Origin: Acetobacterium tundrae
Lineage (GTDB): Bacteria; Bacillota; Clostridia; Eubacteriales; Eubacteriaceae
Length of the DNA stretch: 64,000 bases
Reading direction: 5' to 3'
Assembly: GCF_008086615.1 (NCBI RefSeq)
Contig: NZ_RXYB01000003.1
Span: forward strand, 124,001 to 188,000
Each line of letters starts with the position of its first letter. Position 1 is the first letter of the stretch. Made by a program: the position numbers and the translations under genes. The notes below the pieces were generated by a model. The model did not search any database, was not told where the DNA came from, and was given only the letters and a program-made list of their open reading frames with translations. Shown here one piece after another: positions 34,756-45,650 of this stretch.

Positions 34756-36150
34756 TTATGAAATCGCAGCCACTGGATCCCAGGTACTGAATATGGTCCT
34801 TTGATAATGTCGATACATATAAAGGGTGTAAGTCAAGCATACAATTTCCGACATAATAAAACCATACCAGACCAGATTCAGCCCGCCGATATGAGCTAAC
34901 AAATACGAAACCGGCAAAAGAAAAATCATTTGTCGGATAAAGGATGCGATCATACTCACATGTGCCTTGCCAATGGCCTGAAAACTTGTGCCAATCATAA
35001 TCGACACACCAGCCACCGGAAACCCCAGGCTGATCGTTCTGAGACAATGAATGCCAATTGTCATCATCTCTTCCGAAGGATTAAAGGCTGACATGATTTG
35101 AGCCGGAAAAATCCAGAAAGCCAGTGTTCCAATACACATAAAAGTCAGTGCAATTGTTGCTGCTACCTTAAGTGTTTCCCGATACCGCTTTTCATTTTTC
35201 GCTCCGAAATTAAATCCGAAAATAGGCATTGCACCTTGTGCCAACCCGAATATTGGCATAAAAATGAAGGACTGAACCTTGAAATAAATACCGAAAACAG
35301 CCACTGCCGACATCCCAAAAGTCGCTAGGATCAGATTATAACACGTTATCATAACGGATGCCAAACCTTGCATAATCGCCGATGGTAAACCAACCTTTAA
35401 GATAACTTTGATAATGCTTCCATCATAATGAAATGATCTGAAATCCAGTTTCAACAAATTGTTTTTGCCTTTGAAAACGACGAAAAGCATATAAATCATT
35501 CCTATAATCTGTCCAACTACCGTTGCAATCGCAGAACCTCTTACCCCTAAGGCTGGGAATCCAATCAAGCCAAAAACAAGAATCGGATTGAGAATAGTAT
35601 TTAATACCGCCCCGAGGATTTGTCCGATCATCGGTTTAATCATATCGCCACAGCCCTGGAGCATCGCAAAAGCAGCCTGGGTAATGATGCTTCCAAAACT
35701 TAACATCGTAACAATTAAAAGATAATCCCGCCCCTGCGAAATAATCAGTTCGTTATTCGTAAACAAACTGATAAACGTTTCTGAAATAAAAAAGCCGAGC
35801 ACCACGATGATTAGTGATAGAATAATGGCAATAATAAATCCGTGTTCGGCTACATTTGCAGCCTCATCATTTTTTTTCTCACCCAAACGTCTTGAAATTG
35901 CCGAATTGATCCCGACTCCCATTCCGACACAACAGGAAATAATGATCATTTGGACTGGAAAGGCAAGAGAAACGGCGGTTAAGGCTTCTTCCCCCACTTG
36001 TGCCACAAAGATACTGTCTACTACATTGTACATGGCTTGAATAAGCATGGAAATAATTGCTGGTAATGACATTAAAAAAAGCAGCCGGGGAATGGGAACG
36101 ACTCCCAGCTTATTTTCTTTTTTAACTTGAGTGTCTTTCATTTGACTCAT
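34756..36150 (-). CDS. MATE-family efflux transporter
   Basis: A 464-residue protein with about 12 membrane segments in two MatE halves. PIPRLLFLMSLPAIISMLIQ and VDSIFVAQVGEEALTAVSLA open the first half as in NorM/MepA-type exporters; FGFNFGAKNEKRYRETLKVA opens the second. It would export cationic drugs or metabolites using Na+ or H+. The ATG at 36150 follows AGGAGG; 19 upstream codons in frame lack support. Flanked by the bidirectional terminator and, upstream, a short hairpin (36242-36262) in the gap to the helicase gene. Specificity unknown. Confidence 0.93.
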   Translation of the reverse strand: MSQMKDTQVKKENKLGVVPIPRLLFLMSLPAIISMLIQAMYNVVDSIFVAQVGEEALTAVSLAFPVQMIIISCCVGMGVGINSAISRRLGEKKNDEAANVAEHGFIIAIILSLIIVVLGFFISETFISLFTNNELIISQGRDYLLIVTMLSFGSIITQAAFAMLQGCGDMIKPMIGQILGAVLNTILNPILVFGLIGFPALGVRGSAIATVVGQIIGMIYMLFVVFKGKNNLLKLDFRSFHYDGSIIKVILKVGLPSAIMQGLASVMITCYNLILATFGMSAVAVFGIYFKVQSFIFMPIFGLAQGAMPIFGFNFGAKNEKRYRETLKVAATIALTFMCIGTLAFWIFPAQIMSAFNPSEEMMTIGIHCLRTISLGFPVAGVSIMIGTSFQAIGKAHVSMIASFIRQMIFLLPVSYLLAHIGGLNLVWYGFIMSEIVCLTYTLYMYRHYQRTIFSTWDPVAAIS

Positions 36151-36330
36151 TGAGCCTCCTAAATATTTATTGAGACCACATAGAAAGTAAAAAGACAAAC
36201 TTTTCAAGGATGATATTCTTCTATATTGTATCCCTCACAGCGAACAGGGAAACCCTGTTCGTCATGATAGACACACAACAATAAGAAATGAGCCTTAACT
36301 AAAGTTTGTCTGCAATCTAATTAATCTAAT

Positions 36331-38013
36331 TTATTTCTTCTTTTTAGATATTTCTACTTTAACCTTACGGTCTTTGATTATTTTACCGTTTAATTTTTTT
36401 TCAACTTTTTTGGCCAGTTCTTCATCGACATCGACAAATGTAAATTTATCGTACATATCAATGTTGCCAACCGAAGAGGATGAAATACCGCATTCTCCAC
36501 AGATAGCGCCTAAGATATCACGTTTCTGAGCCTTATCTTTTTCGCCTACGCTGATAAACAGACGTTTCGTTTTTTCAGGACCCGATCGGTGAGAACCACC
36601 TTCTCGGGATCCGCCTTCACGACGAACACGACCGTCTCTGCTGTCACGTCCATCTCTTCGCGGACTGCTTTCAGAACGTCTTGGACGTCTTTCCACGGCA
36701 TTAAGATCTTCGGCTTCGGATAATGGCAATTGTGACTGAAGCAATACCGCCGCAATGGTTTCTGGCGTGTAGCCTTTTTCCTTAAGGTCCTCAACTATTT
36801 TAACATAAACATCTAAGGTCCCTTTATTGCCATTGCCTTTTTCAGCGCGTATTGTAAATCGTTCATGGAAATGAGCGATCTTAATATCATTGATGACTTC
36901 GCTGGTTGGAATCAGGCCGCGTTCAATGCTTTTCTTCGTGTAGTCCGTAATTTTCTTGAGTCTGAATTGGTCACGAGATCTGGCAAGGGTTAACGATATT
37001 CCGCTTTTCCCGGCCCGGCCGGTTCGACCAATACGATGCACATAATACTCTTCATTGTCCGGCACGTCATAATTGAATACAATATCAACATCATCAACGT
37101 CGATTCCTCGGGCCGCCACATCAGTCGCAACCAGGATTTCAATTTGTCCTCGGCTGAACTGCTTCAGAACTGCCATACGGGACACCTGCCTCATATCACC
37201 ATGGATTTTATCGACCGAGTAACCCAGTTTTTTCAAATCGTCAGTGATGTCATCGACATATTTTTTGGTGTTGCAAAAGATCAGTGATCGTTTTGGTTTA
37301 TACACTTCTAAAAGTCGAGTCAATGCCTCAAACTTATTATGGTCGCTAATATTGAAGTATTTTTGTTCAATGCCTGGGGCAACCATGTTTTTAGGCGATA
37401 TTTCAATCAGGGTCGGATTCTTTAAATATTTTTCAGCAATTTTTAAAATCGGTTTTGGCATTGTTGCTGAAAACAATGCGGTCTGGATATCATGTGCTAT
37501 TTCATCAAGAATTAATTCAATATCCTCTCTGAATCCCATGTTTAACATTTCGTCTGCTTCATCCAAAATAACCATTGATATATCATTAAGTTTTAATGTC
37601 TTTCGTCGCATATGGTCCATTACACGTCCTGGTGTACCAACGACAATTTGTACTCCGGATTTAAGATCTCTAAGTTGTGCTTCAATCGAAGCTCCCCCAT
37701 AAATAGGTAAAACCTTGACACCTTTTTGGAATTTTAAAACTTTTTTAAATTCGTCTGAGACCTGTACCGCCAACTCTCGGGTTGGGCAAAGAACTAAAAC
37801 TTGTACTTTTTTTATAGTAGGGTCAAGCTTTGTAATGGCTGGAATAGCAAACGCAACAGTTTTTCCTGTTCCTGTCTGCGATTTTCCAATGAGGTCTCCT
37901 CCCATCATTAATTTCGGTATCGCTTGCTCTTGGATTTCGCTCATGTCTACAAAGCCCATTGCTTCGATGCCTTGCAGTAGTTGTTCATTAATCTCTAATT
38001 CTGTAAATTTCAT
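36331..38013 (-). CDS. DEAD-box RNA helicase with DbpA-type RNA-binding domain
   Basis: 560 residues. Helicase core 1-360: GKSQTGTGKTVAFA, PTRELAVQV, DEADEML, FSATMP and HRIGRTGRAGKSG are all present. Next a hinge, then an Arg/Gly/Ser-rich linker (about 445-480, RRDGRDSRDGRVRREGG), and a C-terminal DbpA RNA-recognition fold (about 485-560) ending in a Lys-rich tail. This is the CsdA/DeaD layout used in ribosome assembly and cold adaptation. It stands alone; its start at 38013 has AAAGGAT. CshA/DeaD naming would be by similarity only. Confidence 0.95.
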   Translation of the reverse strand: MKFTELEINEQLLQGIEAMGFVDMSEIQEQAIPKLMMGGDLIGKSQTGTGKTVAFAIPAITKLDPTIKKVQVLVLCPTRELAVQVSDEFKKVLKFQKGVKVLPIYGGASIEAQLRDLKSGVQIVVGTPGRVMDHMRRKTLKLNDISMVILDEADEMLNMGFREDIELILDEIAHDIQTALFSATMPKPILKIAEKYLKNPTLIEISPKNMVAPGIEQKYFNISDHNKFEALTRLLEVYKPKRSLIFCNTKKYVDDITDDLKKLGYSVDKIHGDMRQVSRMAVLKQFSRGQIEILVATDVAARGIDVDDVDIVFNYDVPDNEEYYVHRIGRTGRAGKSGISLTLARSRDQFRLKKITDYTKKSIERGLIPTSEVINDIKIAHFHERFTIRAEKGNGNKGTLDVYVKIVEDLKEKGYTPETIAAVLLQSQLPLSEAEDLNAVERRPRRSESSPRRDGRDSRDGRVRREGGSREGGSHRSGPEKTKRLFISVGEKDKAQKRDILGAICGECGISSSSVGNIDMYDKFTFVDVDEELAKKVEKKLNGKIIKDRKVKVEISKKKK

Positions 38014-38266
38014 TTAGTATCCTTTCTCGAATATATAACGTCTAATTATACATCAAACAAAACAAAAGAACAAGCAATGCTTTGTTATACTTAAGGAATA
38101 ATGATTCTGATTCATATTGGATTTTAATTAGTTTCTCGTTTGGCACATTCAAATAAAAATACTATTCATAAGATAGACACATGGTGTATACTCTGCTTAA
38201 GAAACAATCTCAATAAGAGTGACTTGTTTTTTATCTAAAAACTATAATTATTATTGGAGGAAGTCA

Positions 38267-38677
38267 ATGTCAACTTTCGGAACACGATTAAAACGACTGC
38301 GTATTAACAGGGATATGACCCAGCAGGATTTTGCTGAGCATTTTGATTTAAACAAAAGTTCAATTTCTAAGTATGAGAAGGATAAAAACCTTCCTGAAAA
38401 TCAATTGCTTGTTGAAATTGCAGATTATTTTGATGTATCGGTTGATTATCTTCTTTGCCGCACCGACAATCCCACATCATTAAATGATGCAAAACTTAAA
38501 TCTGAAGGCTCTTTGAATTCGACAGAGCAACTGACAAAACCAATGGAGATGAAAGATCTGCTGGGACTTTTCGGTTATGCTATGGTTAGTGCCGAAGGAA
38601 AAAAGGAAATTTTGGATTTCATCAATTTCAAACACGAAGTTCTGGTTCAGCATTATTCAAAAAAAGAAACGGAATAG
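38267..38677 (+). CDS. XRE-family regulator with C-terminal helical domain
   Basis: A 136-residue protein. Helix-turn-helix residues about 8-62 (MTQQDFAEHFDLNKSSISKY, DYFDVSVDYLLC), like phage-type and SinR-type repressors; residues 65-136 form a helical oligomerisation tail. GGAGG before the ATG at 38267 sets the start. It is a single-gene unit with its own terminator, between two minus-strand genes. Target genes unknown; no operator palindrome was evident in the 250-bp gap upstream. Confidence 0.9.
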   Translation: MSTFGTRLKRLRINRDMTQQDFAEHFDLNKSSISKYEKDKNLPENQLLVEIADYFDVSVDYLLCRTDNPTSLNDAKLKSEGSLNSTEQLTKPMEMKDLLGLFGYAMVSAEGKKEILDFINFKHEVLVQHYSKKETE

Positions 38678-38687
38678 ACATTTAGAA

Positions 38688-38717
38688 GAGACTGTTGTAA
38701 AACAGCCTCTTTTTTTT
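38688..38717 (+). terminator. Terminator of the XRE gene
   Basis: GAGACTGTT and AACAGCCTC pair (one mismatch) around GTAA, followed by eight T. Convergent with nadE. Confidence 0.85.
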
Positions 38718-38718
38718 G

Positions 38719-40680
38719 CTAATTTTTGATTGTTGTCTCCATTTTCTTCAAACTCCCCAGCCATTGGGTTACACTGGCATCGGAAGGCATGCGCCAATCT
38801 CCCCGGGGTGAAAAGGATACTGATCCAACCTTCGGACCATCCGGCGAACACGATCGTTTAAACTGCTGGCTGAAAAAACGTTGATAAAAATTTTTCAACC
38901 ATTTAAAAATTATTTTTTCCTCATAAACGCCTGCAAATGCTTTACCGGCTAAAAAATACACTTTTTCTGGTGAAAATCCATATCTCACCACTTGAAAAAT
39001 GAAAAAATCGTGCAATTCATAGGGACCGACGGTTTCTTCAGTTTTTTGGGCAATTTTGCCGTTCTCATCCGGCGGCAACAGTTCCGGTGAAACCGGCGTG
39101 TCCAATACATCATATAATATTTTTTGAATTTCAGTTTCTTTAGAGTGCTCGGCTACCCATTCCACCAAATAGCGAATGAGCGTTTTAGGAACACTGGCAT
39201 TCACATTGTACATCGACATGTGATCGCCATTATAGGTTGCCCAGCCAAGAGCCAACTCCGAGAGATCTCCCGTCCCAATGACAATTCCACCTAATTTGTT
39301 TGATAAATCCATCAGAATTTGAGTTCGTTCTCTGGCCTGAGCATTTTCGTAAGTAACATTGTGTAATGTTATCGGCTGTCCAATATCTTTAAAATGTGCT
39401 TTGCAAGCCTCCACAATGGAAATTTCATGAAAAGTTGCTCCCAGCCCCTTAATTAAGGCAACCGCATTATCGTAAGTTCGATCGGTGGTTCCAAAACCCG
39501 GCATGGTGACCGCATGAATTTTTTCTCTGGAAATATTAAATCGATCACAGACACTGACACAGACCAGCAGTGCCATCGTGGAATCCAGGCCACCTGATAT
39601 CCCCACGATCATGGGGGCATTTCCAATATGCTTTAGGCGACTGGCTAATCCCATGGTTTGGATATTAAATATTTCTTCGCATCGTTCACTGCGCCGATTT
39701 GGATCTCTGGGAACAAAGGGATGAGGATTGACGTCTCCCTCAAAATCTTCTGGATCTTGCGTTTCGAAGATGATGCTGCGATAAGGCTTCTCTTTAATTA
39801 AATCCATCGAATCTAAAAGAGTATGTTGTGATTGGCGGTCGTGGATTAACGACTCAATATCAATGTCTGCCACTAAAATTTCATTTCCAAGATTAAATTT
39901 TGGCAGTTCTTTAAGTAACACGCCTTTCTCGCAAATGATGGCATTTCCGCCGAAAACCAAATCGCTTGTCGATTCTCCAAATCCAGCCGACGTATACAAA
40001 TATGCTAGATTACATCGGCCCGACTGAGAACGAATTAATTCTCGTCGATAATCACTTTTCCCGACAATTTCATTGCTGGCGGATGGATTCAATATAACTG
40101 TTGCACCTGCTAAGGCATGAAAACTCCCGGGCGGAATCGGCATCCATAAATCCTCGCAAATTTCTATTCCAATCACAAATTCTTCCATCTGCGCATTTTT
40201 AAACAGCAAGTCTGTACCAATTGGAACAGTCTGTGAACCAATGGTGACTTCCCTTTGCATGAGTGCTTTTGAAGAAGCAAACCAACGTTTTTCATAAAAT
40301 TCCTGATGATTGGGAATATAGGTCTTAGGGACAATTCCCAATATTCTGCCATCATTAACGGCTGCCGAACAATTGTATAAACTGCCGGCGATGACTAATG
40401 GCAGCCCCACCACAATGAGTATTTTTTTTCCGTCTGACCATCGGCATAAATGATCCAAAGCGTTTAGCGCATTTTTTTGAAGCTCCCGTTGGAAAAACAA
40501 ATCACCGCAGGTATAACCGGTGAGGCAAAGTTCAGGAAACAGCAAAACCTCAATGCCTTGATTAAAGGCCGTTGTTGCCAATGAAATTATTTCACCAACA
40601 TTATATTCACAATCTGCCAATTTTAATTTAGGAACAGCACAAGCTGTTCGGACAAAACCATATTTATGCATTTGTTTCAC
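38719..40680 (-). CDS. nadE: Glutamine-dependent NAD+ synthetase
   Basis: A 653-residue two-domain enzyme making NAD from nicotinate adenine dinucleotide. Residues 1-290 are a nitrilase-type glutaminase with Glu in LFPELCLTGYTCGDL, Lys in VPKTYIPN and nucleophile Cys in GIEICEDLWMP. Residues about 330-650 are the synthetase with P-loop VGISGGLDSTMALLV and GTGDLSELALGWATYNGD. Full length. The ATG at 40680 is backed by an AAGGTG site. It is a single-gene unit; upstream lies the DnaA-box cluster. Confidence 0.96.
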   Translation of the reverse strand: MKQMHKYGFVRTACAVPKLKLADCEYNVGEIISLATTAFNQGIEVLLFPELCLTGYTCGDLFFQRELQKNALNALDHLCRWSDGKKILIVVGLPLVIAGSLYNCSAAVNDGRILGIVPKTYIPNHQEFYEKRWFASSKALMQREVTIGSQTVPIGTDLLFKNAQMEEFVIGIEICEDLWMPIPPGSFHALAGATVILNPSASNEIVGKSDYRRELIRSQSGRCNLAYLYTSAGFGESTSDLVFGGNAIICEKGVLLKELPKFNLGNEILVADIDIESLIHDRQSQHTLLDSMDLIKEKPYRSIIFETQDPEDFEGDVNPHPFVPRDPNRRSERCEEIFNIQTMGLASRLKHIGNAPMIVGISGGLDSTMALLVCVSVCDRFNISREKIHAVTMPGFGTTDRTYDNAVALIKGLGATFHEISIVEACKAHFKDIGQPITLHNVTYENAQARERTQILMDLSNKLGGIVIGTGDLSELALGWATYNGDHMSMYNVNASVPKTLIRYLVEWVAEHSKETEIQKILYDVLDTPVSPELLPPDENGKIAQKTEETVGPYELHDFFIFQVVRYGFSPEKVYFLAGKAFAGVYEEKIIFKWLKNFYQRFFSQQFKRSCSPDGPKVGSVSFSPRGDWRMPSDASVTQWLGSLKKMETTIKN

Positions 40681-40762
40681 CTTTTATTTTTTATTTCTCA
40701 TTGAATATCAATCAATGTCTTTCATTATATCCCCATTTATGATTCATGACAATCTTATTTTA

Positions 40763-40951
40763 TTTTCCACAGCCTGTGCTTAATTCTTGTTTTTTTATAC
40801 ACAGTTTTGTGTTCCTATATTTCGCCCATACTTTGGCTCTATTGGTTCTTTTGAAACCTTTTAAACAGATTTATCAACAGTATCCACAGGCAAAGTGCGA
40901 GTTGTCCACAATATCCCCCGCTTTTTATCAACAGAATTAAAGTTATCCACA
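40763..40951 (+). other. Cluster of seven DnaA-box-like nonamers
   Basis: All on the plus strand: TTTTCCACA (40763), TTATACACA (40795), TTATCAACA (40871), GTATCCACA (40880), TTGTCCACA (40902), TTATCAACA (40925) and the perfect consensus TTATCCACA (40943). The 340-bp gap between nadE and pyrG holds no gene. Seven co-oriented near-consensus boxes in 189 bp suggest DnaA binding: a regulatory or titration cluster, or part of a replication origin. dnaA and dnaN are not in the window, so an origin is unproven. Confidence 0.7.
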
Positions 40952-40987
40952 GTTTATCTTACTTATACATCTTGTGTTTTTGGCCAT

Positions 40988-41022
40988 AAAAAAAATCAAG
41001 ATCTAGGATCTTGATTTTTTTG
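40988..41022. terminator. Terminator of pyrG, bidirectional
   Basis: ATCAAGATC and GATCTTGAT around a TAG loop, flanked by seven A on the left and seven T on the right, 5 bp after the pyrG stop. Confidence 0.9.
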
Positions 41023-41026
41023 TTCG

Positions 41027-42664
<1,638 letters not shown>

Positions 42665-42814
42665 TTATTCTACAATAAAAAATCACCACAAAAAATTGAG
42701 TTTTTTTTTTGCAGTGATGCAATTAATAACATTATTCTATTCTAACTTTTTATAAAATCACAATAAGAATTTGCTTACATAATTAAATTACTCATTGATT
42801 ATAGCATTTTTTTT

Positions 42815-43459
42815 CTAAAGAATAAAGAAAAAAACGCAAATAAAATGACAAAGCGATCCTAAAATTACAAAAATATGAAATAATTCATGAAATCCAAAGT
42901 CTTTTGACAAATTCGGCTTTTTCATGGCATAGATAACCCCGCCAACCGTGTACATCACACCACCCCCAATTAACAGTAAAAAGCCAGCGAGGGAAAGGGC
43001 ATAATAAAGAGGCACTAACACAAATAATGCAAACCATCCCAGGAAAATATATAAAGCCGTCCCTAACCAGCGAGGCATTTGAATCCAGGCCACTTTGAGT
43101 ACAATCCCAAGGATCGCCACGCCCCAAATTGCGATCATCATTACCATCCGCATGGTCCCGGTCAGACAAAGCAGACAAAATGGTGTGTAACTGCCTGCGA
43201 TGAGAATAAAAACCATGGAATGATCCAGTTTTCTTAAACGCAAGACCTTCTCCTCACTGCCAAGGGAGGCATGGTAGGTAAAACTTGTAAAATATAAACA
43301 GATCAGTCCGAGACCAAAAGCAAGAACTGAAGTCACGGTCAGCGGAGTCACATTATTTTCTGCTATAATCAGCCAAAACATGGCAATAATGCCTATCACT
43401 GATAGTATTCCCCCGATAAGATGGGTTAAAGCATTAATCGGATCACGAAATCGATTCAT
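42815..43459 (-). CDS. Hemolysin III / PAQR-family membrane protein
   Basis: A 214-residue protein with seven hydrophobic segments. The family's metal-binding residues are visible: DPINALTHLIGG near the N-terminus, TSFTYHASLGSEE (Ser-His) and FGFHELFHIFVILGS (two His) in the last helices, with KLDHSMVF between. PAQR relatives include TrhA, which affects membrane energetics; the hemolysin name is historical. The start at 43459 follows AAAGGACG; a 20-codon extension in frame is unsupported. Divergent from the DUF1836 gene. Confidence 0.9.
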   Translation of the reverse strand: MNRFRDPINALTHLIGGILSVIGIIAMFWLIIAENNVTPLTVTSVLAFGLGLICLYFTSFTYHASLGSEEKVLRLRKLDHSMVFILIAGSYTPFCLLCLTGTMRMVMMIAIWGVAILGIVLKVAWIQMPRWLGTALYIFLGWFALFVLVPLYYALSLAGFLLLIGGGVMYTVGGVIYAMKKPNLSKDFGFHELFHIFVILGSLCHFICVFFFIL

Positions 43460-43609
43460 AATACGTCCTTTCATACATAGTTTCAATAACCATGTAATAT
43501 TATTTTTTAAATATATCATATGTGCGCAATAACTGTCAAATGAATTTGCCTATTGTTTTTTTTGTATTATTCGTTTATTATAATAAGAAACGCTTACAAA
43601 GGAGCTATC

Positions 43610-44194
43610 ATGAACGAACAATGGCTAAAAGCCGCAATAGCAGAACTCGAACTGACAAAACATATGGAACTCAGCAGTATTCCAAACATCAGCTTATATA
43701 TGGATCAGCTTACCACCCTTTTTGATCAAAACCTTTCCCATAAAAAACGTCATCTGGAAGACAAACTCCTCACAAAGACAATGATCAATAATTATACTAA
43801 AAACAAGCTTCTAAAACCTGCTGAAAAAAAGAAATATACCCGGGATCATATTATTCTCATGGTGTTGCTCTATGAACTAAAACAGATTTCCAGTATGGAC
43901 GACATCGAGGCCCTTTTCTCAATGATCCCGGTTCAGGAAGACCCGCAATATCTTGACGCCTTGTATCAAACTTATTTAGACTGTGACGATCAACTTCTCG
44001 CCGACTTTCCCGCCGAGGTGCAGTCTATTTTTTCCGCTGTCAAAGAAAAAACCACCCCTTCAATTTCTGGAGAGTGGCTAAATGAAGAAGATATTGAAAA
44101 AACGAATACCCTTCTCACGGCGCTTTTACTTTTTCAAACAGGGGTTCATTATAAACGGCTTGGCGAAAAAATAATCGATGAATTACTCAAATAA
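43610..44194 (+). CDS. DUF1836 protein
   Basis: A 194-residue soluble protein of the DUF1836 family: an N-terminal MerR-like helical region (LLTKTMINNYTKNKLLKP, KKYTRDHIILMVLLYELKQI, about 55-100) that resembles a winged-helix DNA-binding fold, then a helical tail. It may be a regulator; no target is known. GGAGC before the ATG at 43610 sets the start. It is convergent with the DUF1638 gene, with only 4 bp between the stop codons and no visible terminator. Confidence 0.85.
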   Translation: MNEQWLKAAIAELELTKHMELSSIPNISLYMDQLTTLFDQNLSHKKRHLEDKLLTKTMINNYTKNKLLKPAEKKKYTRDHIILMVLLYELKQISSMDDIEALFSMIPVQEDPQYLDALYQTYLDCDDQLLADFPAEVQSIFSAVKEKTTPSISGEWLNEEDIEKTNTLLTALLLFQTGVHYKRLGEKIIDELLK

Positions 44195-44198
44195 ATAC

Positions 44199-44870
44199 TT
44201 ATGCTTTTCTTATGGCGACTCCGTCAAAATCATCTTTACTGGTTGGACGCCCTGGCAAAACCACGCAAAATTCGTCATCCCATTGTCCCGAAACAAGTTT
44301 TTCTAACGGTGAAATATTTCCCTGGCTAATGACCACCTCTAGTCCAATCAATTTTCCAATATCATTAACCCGTGGCAGAGTCTCTTTAACATCATAGGCA
44401 CCGGTATCAATCAGCATCAGATTCTTGTAATTCTTAAACATAATGTTCGTAACCATTTTTGCGCGTTTTTCACCATATTTTTTAAGGTTATGTTCGTACT
44501 CTTTATCTAAAGATTTATCACCCCGCAGCCATCCCTGAGTTAAAAAATATGTGTTCGTCCGGATCCGCTCAAGGTTAGCTTTTTCACTCAAGAGAATATC
44601 AATACAATCTCCGTACCTGGGTATGATGATCGTTGCTTTTTCACTTTTTAAACCTAAAAGTCCATTGCCACAGTTGCCATAAGCGAACAAAAGCTCATCA
44701 TAATACCCTTCGGCCTTATTTATTTCTACCTGTAGCGCATCTCTTAATCGCTCTGGAGAGTCATGAAGATTATTTGGCATCCAAACGGTTTCCATCTCAA
44801 CACCCTGCTTTTTCATTGCCAATTCAACCTCATCACGTATGGTTTCACAAACGATTAATAGTCTTTTCAT
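44199..44870 (-). CDS. DUF1638 protein
   Basis: A 223-residue protein of the DUF1638 family (LLIVCETIRDEVELAM, AYGNCGNGLLGL, PRYGDCIDILL, YFLTQGWLRG). Function unknown. In acetogens and methanogens DUF1638 genes are commonly linked to corrinoid methyltransferase clusters (known association); here it is divergent from a 5-formyl-THF cyclo-ligase and folC, also one-carbon genes. Conserved Cys and His could bind metal. AAGGTG nine bases before the ATG at 44870 supports the start; the frame extends 28 codons upstream without support. Confidence 0.85.
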   Translation of the reverse strand: MKRLLIVCETIRDEVELAMKKQGVEMETVWMPNNLHDSPERLRDALQVEINKAEGYYDELLFAYGNCGNGLLGLKSEKATIIIPRYGDCIDILLSEKANLERIRTNTYFLTQGWLRGDKSLDKEYEHNLKKYGEKRAKMVTNIMFKNYKNLMLIDTGAYDVKETLPRVNDIGKLIGLEVVISQGNISPLEKLVSGQWDDEFCVVLPGRPTSKDDFDGVAIRKA

Positions 44871-45072
44871 ATAAATTTTGCACCTTTTTCTGTTAGCTTT
44901 TTCGAAAGCATTAATAAAGAAATTTTTTTCTTCTATAACATCAAGTATAACCATCTTTTCTTTGTTTTCAAGACAATATTATGATAAAATTTCCTCTTGA
45001 TATTTTTTTGTCCATGCAGAACTTTGTGTTATAATGGCATCGTCAATAAATCTATAGTACGAGGAGAAAAAA

Positions 45073-45645
45073 ATGGATAAAACATTATTTCGAAAAGAAA
45101 TATTAACACGGCGAAAAGAAATTTATTCCGCCGATACCGATACCAAAATCATCAATAATTTTTTAGCCAGCGATCTTTATAAAAACGCTGACTGGATCAT
45201 GGCTTATGTCAGTTTTGGAACAGAAATCTATACGCATGATTTTATAAAAAAAGCCCTGGCTGATGGCAAACACATCGTGGTGCCCATTTGCAATCCTGAT
45301 CATACCCTCACCTTATCAGAAATTGTTAACTTTCCCGCAGATCTGGAAGAAGGTCATTACGGCATCTTGGAAGTGCGTAAAGATTGCCTACGGATTGTCG
45401 ATGCCAAACAACTTGATCTGGTTATGGTCCCTGGTTGTGCATTCAGCCCTTGCGGACACCGGATGGGTTTTGGCGGCGGTTATTATGACCGGTTTTTAGA
45501 AACCATCAACGATGATTGTGTTACTGTTGCGCTCATCCGGGAAGATTTTATTTTCGCTGAAATTCCCATGGAAGAACATGATAAAAGCGTCAACTTCATG
45601 GTTACTGAAAAATGTCAGACCTGTTGTGCCACTCAGGAGGACTAA
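45073..45645 (+). CDS. 5-formyltetrahydrofolate cyclo-ligase
   Basis: A 190-residue enzyme converting 5-formyl-THF with ATP to 5,10-methenyl-THF, salvaging folate for the one-carbon pathway. The ATP/phosphate loop is PGCAFSPCGHRMGFGGGYYD (about 117-136), preceded by DLVMVPG, and the N-terminal RKEILTRRKE block fits the family. A GAGGAG site precedes the ATG. It lies 5 bp before folC, forming a two-gene folate operon, an important supply line in an acetogen. Promoter-like TATAAT lies at about 45033. Confidence 0.95.
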   Translation: MDKTLFRKEILTRRKEIYSADTDTKIINNFLASDLYKNADWIMAYVSFGTEIYTHDFIKKALADGKHIVVPICNPDHTLTLSEIVNFPADLEEGHYGILEVRKDCLRIVDAKQLDLVMVPGCAFSPCGHRMGFGGGYYDRFLETINDDCVTVALIREDFIFAEIPMEEHDKSVNFMVTEKCQTCCATQED

Positions 45646-45650
45646 TAAAA

